From: Curtobacterium sp. MCBA15_009
GTDB lineage: Bacteria > Actinomycetota > Actinomycetes > Actinomycetales > Microbacteriaceae
NCBI RefSeq assembly: GCF_001864895.1
Contig: NZ_MJGO01000039.1
Coordinates: 17,523-81,522, forward strand
Direction of reading: 5' to 3'
DNA length: 64,000 bases
Shown here: one piece after another, positions 8,263 to 16,163 of the stretch
How positions within the stretch are numbered: the stretch's first letter is position 1
Layout: every line of letters begins with the position of its first letter
The notes under the pieces: model-generated
What the model was told of the DNA's origin: nothing
Seen by the model: only the letters and a program-made list of their open reading frames with translations
The model's database searches: none
Translations under genes and position numbers: made by a program

Positions 8263-9612
8263 TCAGCCGCCGAGTGCGATGCGCACGACGAACCGTGCGC
8301 CGCCGAGGGGCGCGTCCGTCACCGTCGCGTCGCCGCCGTGAGCGCGGACGGCGTCGCGCACGATGGCCAGCCCGAGGCCGGCTCCCCCGACGTCACGGCT
8401 CCGGGCATCGTCGAGGCGCACGAAGCGCTCGAACACCCGCTCGCGCTCCTGCACGGGCACCCCGGGACCGTCGTCGTCCACCACGAGCACGGCCGAACCG
8501 CCGTCGGCGGTGAGCGCGACGGCGACGCGTGAGGACGCGTGCCGCACGGCGTTGTCGACCAGGTTGCGGACGACCGCGGTGAGGACGCGCTCGTCACCGA
8601 GCACACGAGCGGCCGAGACACCGGAGCCGTCGACGCGGACCTCGGTCGTCACGTTCGCTCGCGCGCGGGACACGGCGTCGAACGCGAGGTCGTCGAGGTC
8701 CACCGGGCGCCGCGTGCCGGTACCGCCCTCGTCGAGGCGGGAGAGCTCGAGGAGCGCCGTCACGAGGTCCTGCAGCCGCACCGCCTCCGACCGCACGACT
8801 GCGGAGAGGTCGCGGACGTCGGACCGGTCGGGGTGCGCGACCGCGACCTCCGCGTGCTGGCGGATCGACGCGATCGGCGACCGCAGCTCGTGCGAGGCGT
8901 CGGCGACGAAGCGCCGCTGCGACGCCGCCGACCGGTCCAGCCGGTCGAGCATGGCGTTCATCGTGCTCGCCAGCCGGGCGACCTCGTCGCCGGTGTCCGG
9001 CACGTCGACGCGCGTTTCCGGGTGGGCGGCACGGATGGCCTCGACTTCGCGCCGCATCCGCTCGACGGGGCGGAGCGACCGTCCGGTCACCGACCACGTC
9101 ACCGCCACGAGCAGGAGCACGAGCACCGGCACCCCGACGGCCAGCAGCACGGCCGCCGTCCGGATCGCCGCGTCGGTCTGTTCGAGCGGCACGCCGTACA
9201 CCAGCGTCGCCGACCCGGCACCGGGTAGGTCGACATCGTCCGCGACCACCAGCCACCGGTCGCCATCGCCGGACCACGTCGACTCATCGACGGTCGGCAG
9301 CGGGGCAGGCTCGGTGTCCTCGCCGTGCGCCAGGACGGCGCCGTCCTCCCCCACGACCTGGACGAGCACGTCCTCGGCGTCCCGCACCGCCCCGGCACCC
9401 TCCGACTCCACCCGCGACGACACCTGTTCGAGCCCGGTCTCCGCTGCGGCCCGGACGCCGTCGAGCAGGACCAGCCGGAGCACGACGACGAACCCCACCG
9501 CACCGACGACCAGCGCGGCGAGCACGACGAGTCCGGCGCCGAGCGTCGTGCGCGCCCGGACGGACCGGAACCGACGTCGTCGGCGCACCGACCGTTCCCC
9601 GCGGTCAGCCAC
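8263..9612 (-). CDS. Membrane sensor histidine kinase
   Basis: 449 residues with the classic layout: TM1 (about 25-50), a ~100-residue extracellular sensor domain, TM2 (about 153-175), HAMP (about 176-228), a HisKA dimerisation domain with the H-box ASHELRSPIASIR (phospho-acceptor His241) and a HATPase domain with N box (NLVDNAVRHA), G1 (VDDDGPGVP) and G2 (GGAGLGLAIV). It should autophosphorylate and pass the phosphate to the response regulator encoded just upstream, whose gene overlaps it by 8 nt. The signal is unknown. The linked PepSY lipoprotein suggests an envelope cue, as in PhoQ- or CseC-like systems. The name is not assigned because many such pairs exist. Confidence 0.92.
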   Translation of the reverse strand: MADRGERSVRRRRRFRSVRARTTLGAGLVVLAALVVGAVGFVVVLRLVLLDGVRAAAETGLEQVSSRVESEGAGAVRDAEDVLVQVVGEDGAVLAHGEDTEPAPLPTVDESTWSGDGDRWLVVADDVDLPGAGSATLVYGVPLEQTDAAIRTAAVLLAVGVPVLVLLLVAVTWSVTGRSLRPVERMRREVEAIRAAHPETRVDVPDTGDEVARLASTMNAMLDRLDRSAASQRRFVADASHELRSPIASIRQHAEVAVAHPDRSDVRDLSAVVRSEAVRLQDLVTALLELSRLDEGGTGTRRPVDLDDLAFDAVSRARANVTTEVRVDGSGVSAARVLGDERVLTAVVRNLVDNAVRHASSRVAVALTADGGSAVLVVDDDGPGVPVQERERVFERFVRLDDARSRDVGGAGLGLAIVRDAVRAHGGDATVTDAPLGGARFVVRIALGG

Positions 9613-10282
9613 CGTCGGCCGCCAACCGGTACCCGGCTCCGCGCACGGTCTCCAGCGCGGCGCGTCCGAAGGGACGGTCGATCTTGCGGCGCAGGTGCCC
9701 GACGTACACCTCGACGATGTTCGGGTCGCCGTCGAAGTCGACGTCCCACACGTTCTCGATGACGTCGCGCTTCGAGCACACCTGCCCGGCCCGTCGCGCC
9801 AGGTGTTCGAGCACCGCGAACTCGCGGCTCGTCAGGTCGACGGGCGTCCCCGCACGTGTCACGGTCCGCGCTGCCGGGTCGACGGCGAGGTCGCCGAGCT
9901 CCAAGATCGTCGGACGCTCGCGGGCGCCGCGACGGACCAGTGCGCGGAGCCGGGCGACGAGCACGGGGTGGGAGAACGGCTTCGTGACGTAGTCGTCCGC
10001 GCCGGCGTCGAGCGCCTCGACCTGGTCCCACTCGCCGTCCTTCGCCGTGAGCATGAGCACGGGCGTCCAGTCCTGCTCGGCGCGGAGCTCGGCGCAGACC
10101 GCCCACCCGCTCAGCCCGGGCATCATGAGGTCGAGGACGATCGCGTCGTAGCGGAACTCCCGGGCGTGCCACAGGCCGTCGACGCCGTCGTGGGCGACGT
10201 CGACCGCCCACCCCTCGGCCTCGAGGCCGCGACGGACCCCGTCGGCGAGCCGGACCTCGTCGTCGACCACCAGCACGCGCAT
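9605..10282 (-). CDS. OmpR/PhoB-family response regulator
   Basis: 225 residues. The receiver domain (1-115) has the acidic pocket DDE (7-9), the phospho-acceptor Asp51 in VLDLMMPG, Thr in MLTAKD and the conserved Lys in VTKPF. The winged-helix DNA-binding domain (about 128-222) ends in the usual EVYVGHLRRKID...VRGAGYRL. The start is the ATG at 10282, placing MRVLVVDDE at the N-terminus. Its stop overlaps the kinase start by 8 nt, so the two are translationally coupled. The CTGAAG direct repeat 24-40 bp upstream is probably its own binding site (autoregulation). Confidence 0.93.
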   Translation of the reverse strand: MRVLVVDDEVRLADGVRRGLEAEGWAVDVAHDGVDGLWHAREFRYDAIVLDLMMPGLSGWAVCAELRAEQDWTPVLMLTAKDGEWDQVEALDAGADDYVTKPFSHPVLVARLRALVRRGARERPTILELGDLAVDPAARTVTRAGTPVDLTSREFAVLEHLARRAGQVCSKRDVIENVWDVDFDGDPNIVEVYVGHLRRKIDRPFGRAALETVRGAGYRLAADGG

Positions 10283-10305
10283 GGCGACGATCCTGCCGTG
10301 CGCCG

Positions 10306-10322
10306 CTGAAGCAGGGCTGAAG
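10306..10322 (-). promoter_or_regulatory. Probable autoregulatory site of the response regulator
   Basis: CTGAAG at 10306-10311 and 10317-10322, 11-bp period, directly upstream of the response regulator start. It matches the element at 8238-8254 except for one spacer base. Confidence 0.65.
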
Positions 10323-10334
10323 CGACCGGTCGGC

Positions 10335-10547
10335 TCAGACGAACAGCAGGATGCCCGCGAGGATCGACGCCACGGCGATCGCCAGCGCGACGAGCAGCAG
10401 GACGAGGTGCACCGTGTAGAAGGTCGTCGGCTTGCCCGCGGCGTCGCGGGCCCGGGTGTCGTTCGCCACACGCTGGAAGAAGCGGGGCCACGTGATGACG
10501 TTGAAGACGGCACCGACGAACAGGATGACTGCGGCGAAGACGAGCAC
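10335..10547 (-). CDS. Small two-helix membrane protein, SCO4848-like
   Basis: 70 residues with two hydrophobic helices (about 1-16 and 46-70) and a short loop with WPRFFQRVANDTRARD. This size, order and the W-P-x-F loop resemble the SCO4848 family of actinobacterial membrane proteins, which has no known function. The GTG start has TAGACT 6 nt upstream, the leaderless pattern seen at several genes in this window. It lies upstream of the response regulator on the same strand but is separated from it by the CTGAAG element, so it need not be co-transcribed. Confidence 0.65.
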   Translation of the reverse strand: MLVFAAVILFVGAVFNVITWPRFFQRVANDTRARDAAGKPTTFYTVHLVLLLVALAIAVASILAGILLFV

Positions 10548-10553
10548 CGTCCG

Positions 10554-10559
10554 AGTCTA
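10554..10559 (-). promoter_or_regulatory. -10 element, leaderless start at 10547
   Basis: TAGACT on the minus strand, 6 nt before the GTG at 10547. Confidence 0.45.
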
Positions 10560-10626
10560 GACAACGGGTCGGTGGTGCTCGGCCGCCCCCAACGCGGCCG
10601 AGTCCCACCCCCGTCGGACTCAAGTG

Positions 10627-10642
10627 TGTAGCACTTGCTACA
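10627..10642. promoter_or_regulatory. 16-bp palindrome, likely operator
   Basis: TGTAGCA, two bases (CT), TGCTACA: a perfect 7-bp inverted repeat in an unusually AT-rich stretch. It lies about 80 bp upstream of the SCO4848-like gene and just past the end of the EspR-like regulator gene, a plausible binding site for a dimeric regulator. It overlaps the expected -35 region rather than the -10. Confidence 0.5.
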
Positions 10643-10717
10643 GACTGTACACGTCCGTGCCGCTGAGGTCGAGGCGCCGCGGCCTCGGAGCGTCGCACAC
10701 GTCGGATCGACGCGGCG

Positions 10718-11158
10718 TCAGACCACCGTGCCGCGCTGGGACTCCTCCTCGAGTACCTCGGCGATGCGCCGGAGCGCCTCGGGCGAGAGCTCCCCGGGGA
10801 ACGTGCGCGCGGCGAACCCGCTCACCCGCGCCGAACGCAGGGACCGGACGAGGGCGAGCTGGGCACCGATGCGCTCCGGGACGTCGCTGTCCTCGAGCAG
10901 GAACCGCTCGTCGACCTCGAAGAAGCCAGCGAGCAGGCGGAGCAGCTCCGTGTCGCGGTTGCGTCGACCGTCGCCCGAGATCATGTACGTCCACTTCGCC
11001 CGCGACAGCGAACCGCCGTGCGACGCGACGTACTCCTCGATCGAGGCGAACGGCACCGGGGCGCCCCGCTGCGACTCCTCGAAGTCGAGCAGCAGGTTCA
11101 GCCGTCGTGCCAGTTCGGAGGCGTCGAGGGCGCCGCCCTTCGGATCCCGTGGCTCCAT
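10718..11158 (-). CDS. EspR-like helix-turn-helix regulator
   Basis: 146 residues from the ATG at 11158, which has GGAGGAG 6 nt upstream; an in-frame GTG/ATG further up (11194) is not needed. The N-terminal part (ELARRLNLLLDF, then SIEEYVASHGGSLSRAKWTYMISGDGRRNRDTELLRLLAGFFEVDERFLL) is an Xre/EspR-type helix-turn-helix domain. The C-terminal part (RSARVSGFAARTFPGELSPEALRRIAEVLEEE) matches the dimerisation segment of mycobacterial EspR in layout. EspR is a nucleoid-associated regulator of secretion and cell-wall genes; here only the fold and family resemblance are visible. It is divergent from the YigZ gene. Confidence 0.75.
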   Translation of the reverse strand: MEPRDPKGGALDASELARRLNLLLDFEESQRGAPVPFASIEEYVASHGGSLSRAKWTYMISGDGRRNRDTELLRLLAGFFEVDERFLLEDSDVPERIGAQLALVRSLRSARVSGFAARTFPGELSPEALRRIAEVLEEESQRGTVV

Positions 11159-11223
11159 GTCGGACTCCTCCCCAGCCGCGTGCGTGCAGGACATCGTAGC
11201 GCGGCACCCCGGCGCCGCGCCGA

Positions 11224-11229
11224 TACGCT
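11224..11229 (+). promoter_or_regulatory. -10 element, leaderless start at 11236
   Basis: TACGCT, 6 nt before the GTG at 11236; no ribosome binding site. Confidence 0.45.
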
Positions 11230-11235
11230 CGGTGA

Positions 11236-11886
11236 GTGAGCCGATCCTTCCCTGCGACCATCGCCGGCTCGGTGGAGCACGAGATCGTCATCTCGAAGTC
11301 GCGGTTCATCACCACCGTCGCACCGGCCCCGGACGTCGCGGAGGCCGAGGCGGTCATCGCGGACGTGAAGCGCCGGTACTGGGACGCCCGACACAACTGC
11401 ACCGCGATGGTCACCGGCGTGCTCGGCGACCAGGCGCGGTCGTCCGATGACGGCGAGCCGTCGGGCACCGCCGGCGTGCCGATGCTCGAGGTCCTCCGCC
11501 GCCGCCACCTCACCGACGTCGTCGCCGTCGTCACCCGGTACTTCGGCGGCGTCAAGCTCGGCGCCGGTGGACTGGTCCGCGCGTACTCGTCGGCCGTCTC
11601 GGAGACGCTCGACGCCGCCGTGACCGTGCGCCGCGAAGCGCTGACCGCCGTGCGCTTCGACGTGGACCACGCGGACGCCGGCCGGCTGGACAACGTGCTG
11701 CGCGACTGGGTCCGTCACCACCACGCGACACTCGGGCCGACGACGTACGGCCGTGCAGCGACCTTCGAGGTCTGGGTCCCGGCGGACGACGTCGCAGTGC
11801 TGACCGCCGACCTGGCCTCGGCGTCGGGCGGCGCCGTCGAGACCGTCGTCGGCGAGGAGCGGATCGTCGACATCCTGTCGAGCTGA
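11236..11886 (+). CDS. YigZ/IMPACT-family protein
   Basis: 216 residues, the normal size. The N-terminal UPF0029 domain carries SKSRFITTVAPAPDVAEAEA, the family signature DDGEPSGTAGVPML and VTRYFGGVKLGAGGLVRAYSSAV. The C-terminal part (about 140-210) is the ferredoxin-like DUF1949 domain. Family members bind translation or redox factors (eukaryotic IMPACT regulates GCN2); the bacterial role is unclear. The 3' end may overlap a doubtful antisense reading frame (11715-12074). Confidence 0.92.
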   Translation: MSRSFPATIAGSVEHEIVISKSRFITTVAPAPDVAEAEAVIADVKRRYWDARHNCTAMVTGVLGDQARSSDDGEPSGTAGVPMLEVLRRRHLTDVVAVVTRYFGGVKLGAGGLVRAYSSAVSETLDAAVTVRREALTAVRFDVDHADAGRLDNVLRDWVRHHHATLGPTTYGRAATFEVWVPADDVAVLTADLASASGGAVETVVGEERIVDILSS

Positions 11887-12074
11887 TTCCGGCGGACCAC
11901 ACCGTCCGGGCGTGTCCCACGAGAATCCTGCAGTCTGCGGCCAGCGCCGTCGACGACGTCGATGCACTTCACGCTCGGGGGCTGCAGGATTCCGCCGACG
12001 ACGTCGAGCGTGAGTCGTCGCGCCTGCCCGTGGTGCTGGATCTCAGCGGTGATCGTCTCCAGTTCGTCCGTCAC
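11715..12074 (-). CDS. Doubtful small protein, last gene of an unknown operon
   Basis: 119 residues from a GTG at 12074 with GAGGAG 7 nt upstream; the stop of the preceding gene overlaps that ribosome binding site, as expected in an operon. The first ~60 residues (TDELETITAEIQHHGQARRLTLDVVGGILQ...) look protein-like. The remainder runs antisense to the end of the YigZ gene for 172 nt, which is unusual, and may be fortuitous or a degraded 3' end. An inverted repeat (GAATCCTGCAG at 11923, CTGCAGGATTC at 11982) lies inside. No family recognised. Confidence 0.35.
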   Translation of the reverse strand: MTDELETITAEIQHHGQARRLTLDVVGGILQPPSVKCIDVVDGAGRRLQDSRGTRPDGVVRRNQLDRMSTIRSSPTTVSTAPPDAEARSAVSTATSSAGTQTSKVAARPYVVGPSVAWW

Positions 12075-12084
12075 GGCGCCCTCC

Positions 12085-12708
12085 TCATCCGTCACGCGGC
12101 GGAGCCCACCACGTCGGGTCGACGAACCTCGATCGCCGATGCGCTCTGACCGCCTGTGCGCGACGCAAGCCGAGAGCGATCGCCGTCGCCGAGACCCCGA
12201 GGAGCGCCACGGGCAGCGCGATGCGACCGGCAGTGACGTTGCGTGCATCGCGCTGAGCGCGCGCTTCCTCCCGAGCAGCCGACTTCAGGGTCGATGCACG
12301 CAGCGTGCCGACTGCACCGTCTGCGATCACTCGGGGCTGTTGATCGATCACGACGAGGAACTCGCGCTGCGGTGCGTGGTCGACGGAAGGCGGGAAGCCC
12401 CACGTGGACGGTCCGGTCGCTCGCATGGTGCGCGCCGGAAGCCCTGCCCGGGCCGGCAGGCGGAGGAGGTAGATCGGTGTCTCCTCCGGCAGCCCAGACG
12501 TCGCGGTCGTGTCGACGAGGGCTCCGACGACCACGACGGAGCGGTTCGCCGCATCCCGCTCCCGCGCGGCGTGCTCTCGACTCGTCCCAGCGATGGCGTC
12601 CAAGCTGAACACCGTGATCGGCGCGACCAGCAGGAGCACTCCGACCACGATCCACAGCGGCCACACCGGAGGCGACAGTCGTCGTCCGAACGGCGGTGGG
12701 AGCGTCAT
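12085..12708 (-). CDS. Membrane protein of unknown function, two helices
   Basis: 207 residues. There is one N-terminal membrane helix (about 16-40) and one C-terminal (about 160-180); the ~115 residues between them should face outside. It resembles the layout of mycobacterial Rv1733c-type proteins: short cytoplasmic tail, helix, a loop with AARERDAANRSVVVVGALVDTT, an extracellular domain and a final helix with a basic tail. The ATG overlaps the stop of the larger upstream gene (ATGA), so the two are translationally coupled. Function unknown. Confidence 0.7.
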   Translation of the reverse strand: MTLPPPFGRRLSPPVWPLWIVVGVLLLVAPITVFSLDAIAGTSREHAARERDAANRSVVVVGALVDTTATSGLPEETPIYLLRLPARAGLPARTMRATGPSTWGFPPSVDHAPQREFLVVIDQQPRVIADGAVGTLRASTLKSAAREEARAQRDARNVTAGRIALPVALLGVSATAIALGLRRAQAVRAHRRSRFVDPTWWAPPRDG

Positions 12709-14954
12709 TGCAGCCCGCAGCGTGCTCGGTCGCAGCGGATGACGAACCCACTGGAGCCCTCGTCCCGGTTGTCGGACATCGCGCTGGAGACCACCATCGG
12801 CACGTCATCGGTTGTCAGTCCGATCGCCAGCGCGCTGCTGCTCTCCCAGATGGGCCCCGGCGGTCCGAACCGGGCGATCGTGGCCTCTTGGTGGTCGTCA
12901 CACCGTGCATCACCACACGAGACCAACCCGACGGCACCTCGTTCGTCGTCGCGGGTCGCGATCAGCGGTCGACCTGATCGGTCGATGACGAACGCCGGCG
13001 GGGCGTCCGATGACGACGCCGTCGCGATCTCCCTGTGCGTCGCCGACGAGCACGAGACGTCCGAACAGAACGTCAGCCGTTGCGCATCGACCCCGTGCGT
13101 CCGCCCGAGCACGACCGGGTTGCCGTCTCCGCCGATCGCGACACGAGCGTCGGGGGCTGCCTCGTACGACCGCGCGGATGCCGCGGGCGGGAACGCCCCA
13201 GGGAGGTCGCGCACGACCGGCTCCGCGCCGTCCGGGTGCATCGACACCACTCGCAGGGACGGCAGCTCCGGCCACGACGACACCGTCTCGGAGACCAGCG
13301 ACACCACGGCCGTACCGTCCGGTGTGACGGCGAGGTCCAACCCTTGATCACCGGTGTACGACGGGACCCACGGAAGCGCCACGTGCCGGACCGCGTGCCG
13401 CGCGCACGACGGCTCCTGGCAGAAGACAACGAACAGGTGTGCGCGGGCGTCCGGTTCGCCGCTCCGGGCGATGCCTGTGATGACCGGTCGATGACCATGT
13501 GCGGCGATGGCTGAATCGGTCACGTGGTAGTTGCTCTGATCGCGGTCGACGACCTGCACGGTGGCGAGCGAGGTCCGTCGCCCTGCAGGTCGATCGACGT
13601 CGGCCTCCTCCTCTTCTCCGGACGGTCCGGCGCGTCGCCCGCGCGGCCATGCGTTGTCCTGCGGCTTCTGAGGAGGCTCGAGCTGATCCGGGTGCGAGTG
13701 GACGACGTCGAGCTCGAACCGCTCCGTGGTGTACCGCTCGCCGCGAGGATGCCACTGCACGGTGAGGAGACCGCCGTCACCGGCCGGACCGATGGCGGAG
13801 TTGACCTCGCTGGGACGCACGCCGGAGCCGACGCCGCATCGTGCTCGCTGACACGAGCGGTAGAGACTCGACTGTGTCCGCGGTGAGCTGACGACGATCG
13901 TCCGATCTCCGACGTCAGCCACATCCCCGCCTCCGAGGTCCCCCGTGTCCACGGTCGCGACGCTGTACTGCACCAAGCCGAACGGGTTGCTCGTCACCAG
14001 CACCGCGAACACCAGGGCAGGCACGAGCAGGACGCCGACCCCGGTGAGACCGTCACGCAGGGGCCGCCGAGCACCCCCGGAGTCCGCCATCACCGGAGCC
14101 CGGAGCCGACCACCCTCGCCGCGTACTGCTGCCCCGCGTGCAGCGACCGCGACGACGAACACCACCAGCACGGTCACCGCGACGCAGCACCACGCCATCG
14201 TCAGGCTGGCACGCGCCGCCGATGCCGGGAGGAGCCGCACGAGCAACCAGACGCCGATGCCGAGCACCAGCGCCACGGAGGCCGCTCCGACCAGCGCCCG
14301 GCGTGGTGACGACGTCGCTTCCAGCCCGCCACGGACCACGACGTGTCCCGACGACCAGCCCCGACGCACCGCCTCACCGCGGGGGACGCCCGCGACGACG
14401 AGCACCCAGCCGAGCAGGAGCGGCGCAGCGACCACCGCGACGACGACCAGCAGCACCAGCACGGCCGCGACGACGACCCGCTCGCCGTCCTGCCACGAGC
14501 GCACCACCACCGTCCCGACCGCGACCGCCACGGCCGCAGCCAGCGCGGCCTCGACGACGAGCCGTCGCTGTCCGAACGTCCACCGCCATGCCGATCGTGG
14601 ACCGAGCGACTCCTCGTCCGCTCCGGCGATCATGACCGCCGTCGACGCGGTGACGCCGAACCCGAAACCCACCACGGCGAGCACCACGCCCGCGACGACG
14701 ACGAGCACCGACACCGCCGGCGACTCGACGACCGCGAACGCACCGTTCGCCAGGACGACACGGCCGTCGCGCACCCCGACGAGCAGTGCCACCCAGGCGA
14801 GGAGCGCTCCGACCACAGCGGGCACCGCGAATGCCACCACGGCACCGCCGCCGCCCCAGGCGATCGACGGCACCACTGGTGGGCCGTACTGCTTCCGCTT
14901 CGCAGACTCGTTCGGCGTGAAAACGCCTCCGACGTTCTGTGCACTCTCGACCAT
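12705..14954 (-). CDS. Large multi-helix membrane protein with extracellular C-x4-C repeats
   Basis: 749 residues from the ATG at 14954, preceded by GGAGGGG at 9 nt; the ATG at 14984 has no good site. The N-terminal half holds about eight to nine hydrophobic segments (from residue 35 to about 330). The C-terminal ~380 residues are soluble and contain five pairs of Cys with four residues between them (CQRARC, CQEPSC, CSDVSC, CGDARC, CDRARC), mostly ~60-70 residues apart and each following strand-like sequence, which suggests disulfide-closed blades of a beta-propeller outside the cell. I do not recognise the family. It heads a unit with the next one or two genes and has somewhat less extreme codon bias than its neighbours, hinting at an accessory gene. 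Confidence 0.75.
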   Translation of the reverse strand: MVESAQNVGGVFTPNESAKRKQYGPPVVPSIAWGGGGAVVAFAVPAVVGALLAWVALLVGVRDGRVVLANGAFAVVESPAVSVLVVVAGVVLAVVGFGFGVTASTAVMIAGADEESLGPRSAWRWTFGQRRLVVEAALAAAVAVAVGTVVVRSWQDGERVVVAAVLVLLVVVAVVAAPLLLGWVLVVAGVPRGEAVRRGWSSGHVVVRGGLEATSSPRRALVGAASVALVLGIGVWLLVRLLPASAARASLTMAWCCVAVTVLVVFVVAVAARGAAVRGEGGRLRAPVMADSGGARRPLRDGLTGVGVLLVPALVFAVLVTSNPFGLVQYSVATVDTGDLGGGDVADVGDRTIVVSSPRTQSSLYRSCQRARCGVGSGVRPSEVNSAIGPAGDGGLLTVQWHPRGERYTTERFELDVVHSHPDQLEPPQKPQDNAWPRGRRAGPSGEEEEADVDRPAGRRTSLATVQVVDRDQSNYHVTDSAIAAHGHRPVITGIARSGEPDARAHLFVVFCQEPSCARHAVRHVALPWVPSYTGDQGLDLAVTPDGTAVVSLVSETVSSWPELPSLRVVSMHPDGAEPVVRDLPGAFPPAASARSYEAAPDARVAIGGDGNPVVLGRTHGVDAQRLTFCSDVSCSSATHREIATASSSDAPPAFVIDRSGRPLIATRDDERGAVGLVSCGDARCDDHQEATIARFGPPGPIWESSSALAIGLTTDDVPMVVSSAMSDNRDEGSSGFVIRCDRARCGLQ

Positions 14955-14984
14955 GAACGTGTTCCCCTCCAGACCAGCGGTCAT

Positions 14985-15339
14985 CCTCGCAGGACGGACG
15001 TGTCATGTCCAGGGTTCTACATTTCAATGGCACGGGCCGCACGTGCAAGCCTCGAAGCATCACTTCGCTCCACGTCGCAGCCCCCGCGACTACCCGGTCC
15101 GACGGATGCCGGTGAGCGCGCACCGTCCTCACGTCGCCGTCTTCGAGCGAGGCAGTCACCACCGCGGCTCCACGGGCCAGGCGGCGACATTCGTGACGCG
15201 GGTCCGACATCGGCGTCGCGCGACGACGACGAGCCGGTCGTCGACGAGGGACAGCCCGCAAGGAGCTCTTGGACCGAATCGACCGAATCGCGCGGCCCGG
15301 GCGTGTCCCGCCCTGACGACCGCCACACCCCCGGAACGC
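14985..15339. other. Gene-free 355-bp stretch before tRNA-Lys
   Basis: The stretch lies between the start of the minus-strand operon and the tRNA terminator. It should carry the operon promoter; a relatively AT-rich piece near 15020 is the likeliest place. It also has a tandem GACCGAATC pair near 15271. Open frames here overlap the tRNA or lack coding character. I see no gene. Confidence 0.6.
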
Positions 15340-15374
15340 ACGAACGCCCCGACTCGATGAGCCGGGGCGTTCGT
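15340..15374 (-). terminator. Terminator of tRNA-Lys
   Basis: Perfect 12-bp stem ACGAACGCCCCG / CGGGGCGTTCGT with an 11-nt loop, ending 7 nt from the tRNA 3' end. Confidence 0.75.
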
Positions 15375-15381
15375 CCTGCGG

Positions 15382-15454
<73 letters not shown>

Positions 15455-15486
15455 ATGTTCCGGCTTCCGTGCCGCAACGGGAATCA

Positions 15487-15492
15487 ACAATA
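15487..15492 (-). promoter_or_regulatory. Possible extended -10 of tRNA-Lys
   Basis: On the minus strand TGC precedes TATTGT, giving an extended -10 about 33 nt upstream of the mature tRNA 5' end. Confidence 0.35.
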
Positions 15493-15549
15493 GCATGGGT
15501 TTCGCGCGCTCACGACCACTCGTGGGCACACGATCCGAACAGGAGCACC

Positions 15550-16020
15550 ATGACCGACCGTCTCGCCGCCGGCGACACCGCCCCAGACTTCACGCTGCCC
15601 GACCAGGACGGCGTCGAGCACTCCCTCGCCGACCTGCGCGGACGCAAGGTCATCGTGTACTTCTACCCGGCGGCGTCGACCCCGGGCTGCACCACCGAGG
15701 CCTGCGACTTCCGCGACAACATGTCGTCGCTGCAGGCGGCCGGCTACGAGGTGCTCGGCGTCTCGAAGGACGAGCAGGCGAAGCTCAAGGACTTCCAGCA
15801 CGAGCAGGCCCTGACCTTCCCCCTGCTGAGCGACCCCGACCTCGCCGTGCACAGGGCGTACGCCGCCTGGGGCGAGAAGAACAACTACGGCAAGATCGTC
15901 ACCGGCACGATCCGCTCGACGATCGTCGTCGACGAGCAGGGCGCCGTGCAGCTGCCGCTCTACAACGTCAAGGCCACCGGGCACGTGGCGAGCCTGCGGA
16001 AGAAGCTCGGCCTGGCCTGA
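15550..16020 (+). CDS. bcp: Thioredoxin-dependent peroxiredoxin, Bcp type
   Basis: 156 residues, normal for Bcp/PrxQ. The thioredoxin fold begins with APDFTLPDQDG. The peroxidatic Cys47 lies in STPGCTTEAC and Cys52 five residues on is the usual resolving Cys of atypical 2-Cys Bcp proteins. The later YPWGEK-like segment appears here as AAWGEKNNYGK. The enzyme reduces hydrogen peroxide and alkyl hydroperoxides in the cytoplasm with electrons from thioredoxin. ATG with AGGAG 4 nt upstream. A very long hairpin follows. Confidence 0.95.
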   Translation: MTDRLAAGDTAPDFTLPDQDGVEHSLADLRGRKVIVYFYPAASTPGCTTEACDFRDNMSSLQAAGYEVLGVSKDEQAKLKDFQHEQALTFPLLSDPDLAVHRAYAAWGEKNNYGKIVTGTIRSTIVVDEQGAVQLPLYNVKATGHVASLRKKLGLA

Positions 16021-16030
16021 GGGCCGGCCA

Positions 16031-16083
16031 CGCACTGGAGGCCCGGTGCCGGTTCCGAGAACCGGCACCGGGCCTCCAGTGCG
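16031..16083. terminator. 24-bp-stem bidirectional hairpin terminator
   Basis: Arms 16031-16054 and 16060-16083 pair perfectly around a 5-nt loop (CCGAG). It sits between bcp and the convergent membrane-protein gene. The core GGAGGCCCGGTGCC is shared with the hairpin at 4191-4238. Confidence 0.8.
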
Positions 16084-16163
16084 CTGTCTGCAGACCGCCC
16101 TCGCAGGCTCGGCCGGCGCTGGCGCCGCGCGCCGCTGGCGCGTCGCCCCGTGCGGGGCGCGCG

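Noticed and set aside
10627..10642. Intrinsic terminator
   Set aside because: The palindrome has only a 2-nt loop and is AT-rich, so an operator is more likely.
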